Shown piece after piece: positions 7,146-12,719 of a DNA stretch of 12,719 bases. How positions within the stretch are numbered: the stretch's first letter is position 1; every line of letters begins with the position of its first letter. The position numbers and the translations under genes were made by a program. A model generated the notes under the pieces. That model made no database searches and was not told the origin of the DNA. It saw only the letters and a program-made list of their open reading frames with translations. The DNA comes from an uncultured Gemmatimonadota bacterium (GTDB lineage Bacteria > Gemmatimonadota > Gemmatimonadetes > Gemmatimonadales > GWC2-71-9), in the NCBI GenBank assembly GCA_913009915.1, contig CAJVYZ010000021.1, positions 1-12,719 of the forward strand. Direction: 5' to 3'.

Positions 7146-8284
7146 CCCATCAGCGGCTCCTGGGCGTGACGTTGGCCCTGGCCTCGGCCGCGTGCACCAC
7201 GGGCCGGGCGCAGTCGTCCCCGCCAGCGGTGTCCGCCCCCCCTGCCCTTACCTATTGGGTCTACGTTGCCAACGAATCATCGGACCTGGTGTCACGGGTG
7301 CGTTTCGGGCCCGACGGCGCGTTCGAGGAGAAGACCATCAGCGTCGGCATCAAGCCGGCCGACCTCGATGGCGCCCACGGCTTGACGGTGTCGCCGGCCG
7401 GCGATTACTGGTACGTCACGCTGGCGCACGGAACCCCCTACGGCATGGTGTGGCAGTACCGTACCGGGACGGACGAGTTCGTCGACTCGACGACGGTGGG
7501 ACTGTTTCCGGCCACGATGGGAATCAGCGCGGACGGCTCGATGCTGTTCGCGGTCAACTTCAATCTCCACGGGCAACGGGTACCGAGCAGCGTGTCGGCG
7601 GTGTTCATTCCGTTCATGGACGAGGCGCGAAAGATCGAAACCTGCGTCATGCCTCACGGGAGTAGGTTGAGCGTTGACGGCAGGTACCACTACTCCACCT
7701 GCATGATGAGCGACCAGCTGGTCGAGATCGCGACCGATCGGTTGGAGGTGAGTCGCCGACTCAGGCTCACCGCCGGCGAGGTTGGCATGCTCCCCCTAGA
7801 TGAAACCTCGATGCACATGGTCGAAGGGTCATGTAAGCCTACATGGGTGGCCGTGGCGCCCGACAACCGCCATCTGTACGTACCGTGCAACGGCCGCGGC
7901 GAGATTCTGGAGATCGACCGCGAGCGATTCCATATCACGCGCACGTTTTCGACGGGCAAGGCGCCGTACAATGCCGACGTGAGCCCCGACGGACGGTATC
8001 TGGTGACGACCCTCAAGGGCGCCCAGGCCGTGTCCCTCATCGACCTCGACACCGGAGTCGAGAGGCAGGTCGCCACTACCAGGCCGGTGACCCACGGGGT
8101 GGTGATATCCTCGGACTCCAGGTACGCCTTCATCTCCAACGAATCCATCGGGGCCGTCCCCGGCACCGTCGACGTGATCGATCTCGCCGCCGGTGAAGTG
8201 GTCGCCAGCACCGAAGTACAGTTGCAGCCCGGCGGCATAGGCTTCTGGAAGATGGAATCGGGACAGGGACCGCCAGCCCAGTAA
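7142..8284 (+). CDS. YncE/YVTN-like beta-propeller protein, probable lipoprotein
   Basis: ATG 7142 overlaps the upstream stop (ATGA, 7142-7145), so the gene is in one operon with the LVIVD gene and probably translationally coupled. The N-terminus (MTHQRLLGVTLALASAAC) is a signal peptide ending in a lipobox-like SAAC, making Cys18 the likely lipidated residue; the Ser at -3 makes this less than certain. The body is a seven-bladed-type propeller with repeated (A/P/T)HG..(V/L/I)S.DGRY.Y(V/S) blades: AHGLTVSPAGDYWYV, PHGSRLSVDGRYHYS, PTWVAVAPDNRHLYVPC, NADVSPDGRYLVTT, THGVVISSDSRYAFIS. Four Cys in the mature part (168, 187, 231, 249) could form two disulfides or, with the nearby His172, a metal site. 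At 380 residues it is normal length for the family. Substrate or partner is unknown. Confidence 0.82.
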   Translation: MTHQRLLGVTLALASAACTTGRAQSSPPAVSAPPALTYWVYVANESSDLVSRVRFGPDGAFEEKTISVGIKPADLDGAHGLTVSPAGDYWYVTLAHGTPYGMVWQYRTGTDEFVDSTTVGLFPATMGISADGSMLFAVNFNLHGQRVPSSVSAVFIPFMDEARKIETCVMPHGSRLSVDGRYHYSTCMMSDQLVEIATDRLEVSRRLRLTAGEVGMLPLDETSMHMVEGSCKPTWVAVAPDNRHLYVPCNGRGEILEIDRERFHITRTFSTGKAPYNADVSPDGRYLVTTLKGAQAVSLIDLDTGVERQVATTRPVTHGVVISSDSRYAFISNESIGAVPGTVDVIDLAAGEVVASTEVQLQPGGIGFWKMESGQGPPAQ

Positions 8285-8295
8285 CGGCACGAGGA

Positions 8296-8316
8296 ACCGT
8301 CACACAGCTTGACGGT
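8296..8316. promoter_or_regulatory. Operator-like inverted repeat overlapping the kinase promoter
   Basis: ACCGTCA (8296-8302) and TGACGGT (8310-8316) are perfect 7-bp inverted copies with a 7-nt spacer. Their centres are 14 bp apart, a geometry compatible with a dimeric DNA-binding protein. The right arm contains most of the proposed -35 box TTGACG (8309-8314), so a protein bound here would block the polymerase. The repeat lies 11 bp after the YncE-like gene stop, so it might instead act as a weak transcript-end hairpin, although no T-run follows. Confidence 0.4.
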
Positions 8317-8337
8317 CTCTCCGAGGCGCAACATCAT
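8309..8337 (+). promoter_or_regulatory. Sigma-70-type promoter upstream of the kinase gene
   Basis: TTGACG (8309-8314) matches the -35 consensus at five of six positions. After a 17-nt spacer, CATCAT (8332-8337) matches the -10 consensus at four of six. It lies 42 bp before the kinase ATG and would start a new transcript for kinase, BTAD regulator and MFS gene. This is a sequence match only. Confidence 0.45.
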
Positions 8338-8360
8338 TCTCAGGTTGGGCCTTAGACGAA

Positions 8361-8373
8361 CCCCTGAAAGGGG
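8361..8373 (+). promoter_or_regulatory. Hairpin enclosing the kinase ribosome binding site
   Basis: CCCCT (8361-8365) can pair with AGGGG (8369-8373) across a GAA loop. The right arm is the Shine-Dalgarno-like AAGGGG (8368-8373), 5 nt before the ATG at 8379. The structure could hold back translation of the kinase. The stem is only 5 bp, though all but one pair are G-C. Confidence 0.35.
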
Positions 8374-8378
8374 CCCGC

Positions 8379-10226
8379 ATGGCCAGCCTCCTCGAGCGGC
8401 TCCGCAACGCGCTCAGTCCCAAGTACACCCTCGAGCGGGAAATCGCCTCCGGGGGAATGGGCGTGGTGTTTCTCGGTCAGAACACCAAGCTCCGCAGCCG
8501 TGTCGCCATCAAGGTGCTGCGGCCCGAGTTGGCCACGGCCGCCATGGCGGCCCGCTTCCAGCGGGAAGCACGGCTGCTGGCACAGCTCTCGCACCCGAAC
8601 ATCGTAACCGTTCACGACGTCGACATCGCCGATGGCGTGCACTACTACGTCATGGATTACATCGAGGGCGAGACGGTCGCCGAGCGGCTCGAACGGGGCT
8701 CCATGGAACCGGATGACGTTCTCTCCCTGGGGCGGGACCTTCTCAGCGCATTGGAAGCGGTACACAAGCTCAATGTGGTCCATCGCGACATCAAGCCGGC
8801 CAACATCTTTCTGGTCGAAGGTCGTGCGCTACTGGTTGACTTCGGCATCGCCCATGTCGACCACACGGAATCCGATGCGACTCGGACGGGGCAACGCATT
8901 TGCACTCCCGCCTATATGCCTCCAGAACAAGGCTTCGGATCTTTCGTTACCAGCCAGACCGACCTGTATGCCCTCGGGATGGTCCTGTACGAGTGCATCA
9001 CCGGGGATCATTGGCAACAGACGGACGACTCGGAGGAAGGAAACTGGGTATCGGTGCCACAGCCGCTGGCCAATGCGCTGCGGAAAGCGCTGAAACACAA
9101 TCCGAACGAGCGCTGGGCCGACGCGGCCTCCTTTCGAGGAGCGCTCACCCCGGTTCGGCACTACCAAATACACAGAAAGGCTGCCCCGATTGGAGCCATT
9201 GTCGTCACGGCTGCCGTGGCTGCCTTGATCATCCGCGGATGTCCTCCACAAGAAGTCGACCTCGCCATTCGGCCGTTCGCCGTCACAGGAGGCGAGGCTC
9301 AGGCCTCCCTCGGGGTCGAATTGGCCGTGGCCGTTCGTGACCTGTTGATGCCGATCCCCGAGCTGAAGCTCGAAGGCGTTGGCGACGCTTCAAGGGGCCG
9401 CGCGGCCCGGCTTCACACAGAAGGAAGTTTCGCCCGGCGAGGTGACCAATGGGTCCTTTCGTGGACGCTGCAGGATAGTGCGGGAGTGCGGGACGCGGGG
9501 AGAGATACGACCAGCAGCGATCTCCCATACGGCCTTGCCTACGGCGTAGCTCTTCAAGTTGTGAAGCAGCTCCTACCAAAAAACGTCGCGCCACCCCGGT
9601 GTCTGGACGGGATTTCATTGCTTGCCATCGGTGAGTACCTCCAGGGCCAAATCGCCTTTCAGCAAGATCACTGGAAGACCGCAGATAATCACTTCACCAA
9701 AGCGATCTCCCGGGACAGTCGGTTCAATTTGGCTGCGTGGTGGCAATTCAACACACGCAAACTCGGGCGCAGGCCGGTCGACCTGGACTTACTGAGAGGG
9801 ATCTTTTTGAAGGAGGACGCGTGCTCGCCACTCGACCAATTGCTCATCGACGCGCGCCTCGAACCGAGACTTACCGCGCGCTTCGAGCTCTTCGATGATG
9901 CCGTTCGTGAGTACCCGTCGAGATACTACGCCGCCCTGTTCCGCGGTGTCGAATTGTTCCAGCGCGGCGCGCTCGCCGGGCACGCGCTGAACAAGGCCGT
10001 GGTAGCCCTAGGACAAGCACGACTTAGCCCGCTCACCCCATGGCACCCGGCCGAGAGCCCATCTGGTGTCACTGCTGTGGGGAGACAAACCGGAACGGTC
10101 CGCACGCCACTCCCTCAACGAGGCCCTGCGAGTGCTGCGCCGTTGCTGCGGCGACGCCGTTCGCACCGACGGGGACAGCGTGCGCCTAGACCACGCTGGT
10201 ATCACGTTGGATCTCGATGCGTTTGA
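8379..10226 (+). CDS. Membrane Ser/Thr protein kinase (PknB type) with FlgO/TPR-like region; out-of-frame C-terminal tail
   Basis: The kinase domain (about residues 16-255) has every catalytic part: glycine loop IASGGMGVVFLG (22-33), Lys45 in VAIK, Glu63, HRDIKPAN with Asp137, DFG 154-156, and the activation-segment end CTPAYMPPEQ. In the last, Cys replaces the usual Gly of GTPAYM. A hydrophobic segment (about 268-286) anchors it in the membrane. The next part resembles the TolB/FlgO-like module (VDLAIRPFAV, about 290-400), then a TPR-like helical region (LLAIGEYLQGQIAFQQDHWKTADNHFTKAI onward, from about 410). Such kinases phosphorylate proteins in response to unknown cues. After about codon 545 (near 10015) the translation becomes Arg/Pro-rich (PQRGPASAAPLLRRRRSHRRGQ), which is simply the BTAD gene read in the wrong frame. 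The true kinase 3' end is missing. Confidence 0.85.
   Translation: MASLLERLRNALSPKYTLEREIASGGMGVVFLGQNTKLRSRVAIKVLRPELATAAMAARFQREARLLAQLSHPNIVTVHDVDIADGVHYYVMDYIEGETVAERLERGSMEPDDVLSLGRDLLSALEAVHKLNVVHRDIKPANIFLVEGRALLVDFGIAHVDHTESDATRTGQRICTPAYMPPEQGFGSFVTSQTDLYALGMVLYECITGDHWQQTDDSEEGNWVSVPQPLANALRKALKHNPNERWADAASFRGALTPVRHYQIHRKAAPIGAIVVTAAVAALIIRGCPPQEVDLAIRPFAVTGGEAQASLGVELAVAVRDLLMPIPELKLEGVGDASRGRAARLHTEGSFARRGDQWVLSWTLQDSAGVRDAGRDTTSSDLPYGLAYGVALQVVKQLLPKNVAPPRCLDGISLLAIGEYLQGQIAFQQDHWKTADNHFTKAISRDSRFNLAAWWQFNTRKLGRRPVDLDLLRGIFLKEDACSPLDQLLIDARLEPRLTARFELFDDAVREYPSRYYAALFRGVELFQRGALAGHALNKAVVALGQARLSPLTPWHPAESPSGVTAVGRQTGTVRTPLPQRGPASAAPLLRRRRSHRRGQRAPRPRWYHVGSRCV
10009..10060. other. 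Breakpoint joining kinase 3' part to BTAD gene
   Basis: Kinase-like protein sequence in one frame ends here (ALNKAVVALGQARLSPL), and BTAD-type sequence starts in another (RAHLVSLLWGDKPERSARHSL). The BTAD frame has stop codons at 9988-9990, 10000-10002 and 10006-10008, so the 60 or so missing winged-helix residues cannot lie upstream. A deletion or chimeric join within about 50 bp explains both truncations. No repeat or insertion sequence is seen at the join. Confidence 0.6.
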
Positions 10227-11817
10227 AGCGGCTGCGGCACCCGGGCGGTGGAACGAGGCCGCCCGGCTGACGGCCGGTGAGTTCATGGAAGGGTTCAGCG
10301 TTCCAGGAGCATCCGGGTTCGAGGAGTGGTTGTCCGCCGAACGCACGGCGTGGCGGGGGCGGGGCGTCGAAGCGCTGTCGCGCCATGCCACGTCCGAGGC
10401 CGCCAAGGGCAACCTCGCGGCCGCAACCCGAGCAGCCAATGCCGCCATGGAGTTGGCACCCGCGGCCGACCGGGCGGCCCGGGCGGTCATGCGATGCCTG
10501 GCCCTGAGCGGCGACCGGGCCGGCGCCCTGGTGCAATACCAGGAGTTCGTCAACCGGTTGGACGGAGACTTGGGTGCTCCACCGGAACAAGAAACCGAAC
10601 GACTCGCGGCCAACATACGCCTGGAGCGTGTTGGTATCGAGGAACATGTCGATCCACCGGACGCGCACGCTGACACCGTTCGGCGGGCACCGTTGGTCGG
10701 CCGGGCCAGTGAACTGGCGACCCTGCTCGAGGCATGGCAGGCGACGATCCACCACTCCCATTCCTCGCTCCTCGTCATCGAAGGAGATGCCGGAACCGGC
10801 AAGAGCCGGCTGAGCCTCGAAATTCTGGCGCGCGCCAGGCTGGACGGCGCTGCGGTGATCAGTATGCGCGGCGTCGAAGGCGACGGCGACATCCCAGGTT
10901 CCGGGTTGATGAATCTGGCACTGGACGGGCTCTTGGCCGCGCGTGGCGTGGCCGGAGCTACACCTGCCGCCCTGGCGGCCCTGGCGACGCGGGCGCCTGA
11001 ATGGGCCGAGCGTTTTCCACCCGCCGGCGGGACGGCCCCGCTCCCGTTGCCGGCCGCTTTCGGAGACATCCTCCAGGCCATCACGGAAGAGCAACCAGTG
11101 CTGATAGCGATCGACGACGCGCACTGGATCGACCGGAACTCATTGGTAGCGCTGCTGAAATATCTGCGAGATCTCGAGCAGGCCCGTTTTGCCCTCCTGC
11201 TCACGACGACGCCGGCCCGCACTCCGGACGAACTCGAGCGCGTCCGGGTAGCGATCGGGCGGGACATGCGGGGAGCCGTCGCCACACTGAAGCCGTGGGA
11301 CAAGGAATCTCTGACCGAGTTGGCACGCTGGTATCTACCGCAATACACCGACGCCGAACTCGACCGAGTCGTTCGCCGCCTGGTCATCGATTCCGCGGGC
11401 CTGCCGCTCCTAGCCGTGGAGATTCTCCACGCGGTCAGTCTGGGTATGGATCTTCGCGATCAAGCCAGCGCCTGGCCGGAACAGTTCCGCACGCTCGACG
11501 AGACGCTCCCCGGCGATCTTCCTGATGCCATTCGTGCAGCCATACGCCTGGGGTACCGTCGGCTCAGCGAGGAATGCCAGACCATCCTGGCGGCGATCGC
11601 CGTCATGGGTAACCGTTCCACCACTGAGGAGATCGCAGCAGCGACGGAACTTCCGGTTTCGGGGTTGCACCGACAGCTGGATGTGCTGGAGTGGGAGCGC
11701 TGGTTGGTGTCGGATGCGAGAGGATACTCCTTCGTGGCCCGCGTCACCCGCGACGTCGTGGCCCAGGACATGGTCACCGAGGGTCAGCGACAACGGTTCC
11801 TCCGCACGGCCAACTGA
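10066..11817 (+). CDS. BTAD-domain transcriptional regulator with AAA_16 ATPase domain, N-terminus missing
   Basis: The first available start is GTG 10066, without a Shine-Dalgarno sequence, but homology already runs through it (RAHLVSLLWGDKPERSARHSLNEALRVLRR, the end of an OmpR/SARP-type winged helix). The DNA-binding domain is therefore only partly present. Residues about 25-190 form the bacterial transcriptional activator domain (EAARLTAGEFMEGF, then AMELAPAADRAARAVMRCLALSGDRAGALVQYQEF). An AAA_16 ATPase domain follows, opening with PLVGRASELATLL. Walker A is GDAGTGKS (240-247, Lys246) and Walker B VLIAIDDAHW (Asp350, Asp351). The C-terminal part (LGYRRLSEECQTILAAIAVMG) resembles the arms of such STAND-like regulators. 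It stops at TGA 11815, 3 bp before the MFS gene, in the same frame. It probably senses a signal with ATP and activates nearby genes, but without its winged helix it may not bind DNA. Confidence 0.82.
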   Translation: MSLLWGDKPERSARHSLNEALRVLRRCCGDAVRTDGDSVRLDHAGITLDLDAFEAAAAPGRWNEAARLTAGEFMEGFSVPGASGFEEWLSAERTAWRGRGVEALSRHATSEAAKGNLAAATRAANAAMELAPAADRAARAVMRCLALSGDRAGALVQYQEFVNRLDGDLGAPPEQETERLAANIRLERVGIEEHVDPPDAHADTVRRAPLVGRASELATLLEAWQATIHHSHSSLLVIEGDAGTGKSRLSLEILARARLDGAAVISMRGVEGDGDIPGSGLMNLALDGLLAARGVAGATPAALAALATRAPEWAERFPPAGGTAPLPLPAAFGDILQAITEEQPVLIAIDDAHWIDRNSLVALLKYLRDLEQARFALLLTTTPARTPDELERVRVAIGRDMRGAVATLKPWDKESLTELARWYLPQYTDAELDRVVRRLVIDSAGLPLLAVEILHAVSLGMDLRDQASAWPEQFRTLDETLPGDLPDAIRAAIRLGYRRLSEECQTILAAIAVMGNRSTTEEIAAATELPVSGLHRQLDVLEWERWLVSDARGYSFVARVTRDVVAQDMVTEGQRQRFLRTAN

Positions 11818-11820
11818 TCC

Positions 11821-12636
11821 TTGGAACACAAGTGGAGGACCCTGTGGCTCATCGCGCTCGCCGAGCTCCTGGCGATGAGCTTGTGGTTCTCGGCATCGGC
11901 CGTGGGACCCGCCCTGATGCTCGAGTGGCACCTGACCGCCGCCCAGGCATCGTGGTTCACCAACGCCGTTCAAATAGGCTTCGTGGCAGGCGGCCTGACC
12001 AGCGCGTCGCTCAACCTGGCCGATCGGTGGCCCGCTCGCTTGGTGTTCGCCTGGGGGGCGTTCGCCGGTGCGGCGTTCAATGTCGCCATCCCGTTGACGG
12101 GGTCAGGCTTCGCCGGTGTCGTGGTGCTACGGTTTCTTACCGGAGCTTCGTTGGCGGCCGTCTACCCAGTCGGCATGAAAATCATGGCGTCGTGGACCAA
12201 AGAGGACCGCGGTTTGGGGTTGGGGATCCTGGTCGGAGCGTTGACCATCGGATCTGCATTGCCGCATCTGGTGAGGGGTCTGGGGGGTATTGGTGCCTGG
12301 GAGCCGCTGATGTACACGGTGTCCCTGGTAGCGGCCATTGGCGGAGCGGTGGCACTCGTTTTCGGCCGGCTGGGGCCGTATCACGCCCCAGCCAAACGGC
12401 TCGAATGGCGGCGCATGGGAGACGCCTTCCGGGATCCCTACCTCCGGCTGGCCAACTTCGGCTACCTGGGCCACATGTGGGAGGTGTACGCCATGTGGAC
12501 CTGGATTCCGGTCTACCTGGCGGAGGTTTATCGGCTGTCGTCCTCATCCATGGGCGCCGGCTGGGCTCCGGAGCGGCTCGCGGCCATCGCCGGGTTCGGG
12601 GCCATCGCCATCGGCGGCGCGGGCTCCCTGCTGGCC
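11821..12636 (+). CDS. MFS transporter, N-terminal 272 residues (cut by adapter sequence)
   Basis: This is a major facilitator superfamily transporter of the inner membrane. The only start that keeps the first helix is TTG 11821, which directly follows the upstream TGA and has no visible Shine-Dalgarno sequence, so re-initiation after the BTAD gene is likely. The N-terminus (ALAELLAMSLWFSASAVGPAL) is characteristic of the family. About eight helices are visible; the cytoplasmic loop between helices 2 and 3 carries a reduced MFS motif (NLADRWPARLVF). The middle loop (GRLGPYHAPAKRLEWRRMGDAFRDPY) separates the two halves, and YLGHMWEVYAMWTWIPVYLAEVYRL opens the second half. The real sequence ends at 12636; the frame then runs into adapter (RSEERRVGKECRSRW...), which must not be counted as protein. 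About one third of the transporter is missing. Substrate unknown. Confidence 0.85.
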
Positions 12637-12719
12637 AGATCGGAAGAGCGTCGTGTCGGGAAAGAGTGTAGATCTCGGTGGGTGCCGGATCATTAAAAAA
12701 AAAAGCACATACATCATAA
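12637..12719 (+). other. Illumina TruSeq adapter, poly-A and junk at contig end
   Basis: Positions 12637-12694 match the reverse complement of the TruSeq universal adapter, starting AGATCGGAAGAGCGTCGTGT, at 54 of 58 bases by my comparison. The differences are at 12657, 12682, 12683 and 12688. Ten A residues (12695-12704) and 15 further bases follow, as in reads that run past the adapter. Its translation SEERRVGKECRSRW is a known contaminant of protein databases. None of this is genomic. Confidence 0.97.

Noticed and set aside
10008-11387. Long minus-strand open frame (459 codons) antisense to the BTAD gene
   Set aside because: Its product is a low-complexity Ser/Arg/Ala-rich chain, typical of the complement of a GC-rich gene; the plus strand has clear domains and Walker motifs.
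1-12719. CRISPR array, tRNA/rRNA, transposase, att site, toxin-antitoxin or defence system
   Set aside because: I saw no repeat arrays, no RNA-gene landmarks and no transposase or integrase motifs. The Ser/Thr kinase and STAND-like ATPase domain might suggest defence, but the kinase's FlgO/TPR parts and the BTAD domain point to ordinary signalling and regulation.

Overview
The window is GC-rich bacterial DNA with an accessory, mostly cell-envelope gene set. It encodes an OmpA-type barrel with thrombospondin type-3 repeats, a penicillin-acylase-type hydrolase, an LVIVD-repeat protein beside a YncE-like propeller, a Ser/Thr kinase fused to a membrane segment and tetratricopeptide-like region, and a BTAD/AAA ATPase regulator. 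That mixture is typical of Gemmatimonadota and related soil or sediment lineages. The assignment is inferred from gene style; there is no rRNA or other marker.

Layout, left to right. Positions 2-412 hold the 3' end of an amino-acid permease (APC family). A convergent minus-strand gene (468-1118) encodes a small single-pass membrane protein of unknown function. A 228-bp divergent intergenic region carries a good minus-strand promoter and a perfect hairpin. On the plus strand follow the OmpA-like barrel/TSP3 gene (1347-2120), the penicillin acylase gene (2137-4623, interrupted by an in-frame TAG at 2446), and a small membrane protein that overlaps the acylase stop (4623-4976). After a 120-bp gap come the LVIVD/Ig-like secreted protein (5097-7145) and the YncE-like lipoprotein (7142-8284), coupled by an ATGA overlap. 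A 94-bp region with a promoter, an inverted repeat over its -35 box and a hairpin at the ribosome binding site leads into the kinase gene (8379-10226). This runs out of frame into the BTAD/AAA regulator (to 11817), followed after 3 bp by an MFS transporter (from 11821).

The most important observation concerns data quality. The window ends in an Illumina TruSeq adapter (12637-12694), then poly-A and junk, so the MFS gene is cut and its apparent C-terminus is artificial. Three other breaks lie inside the window: the barrel protein stops within its third TSP3 repeat; the acylase has one nonsense codon in an otherwise intact frame; and the kinase and BTAD genes are joined with loss of the kinase 3' end and the BTAD winged helix. 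These could be real decay, but adapter remnants suggest assembly or amplification errors, and the reads should settle it.

I do not see a previously undescribed multi-gene system. The most interesting biology is the coupled pair of secreted beta-propeller proteins, where a His-(Asn/Asp)-x-Trp-like motif recurs at about 50-residue intervals in one and four cysteines with PHG/THG-type loops occur in the other, and the kinase promoter with its operator-like inverted repeat.
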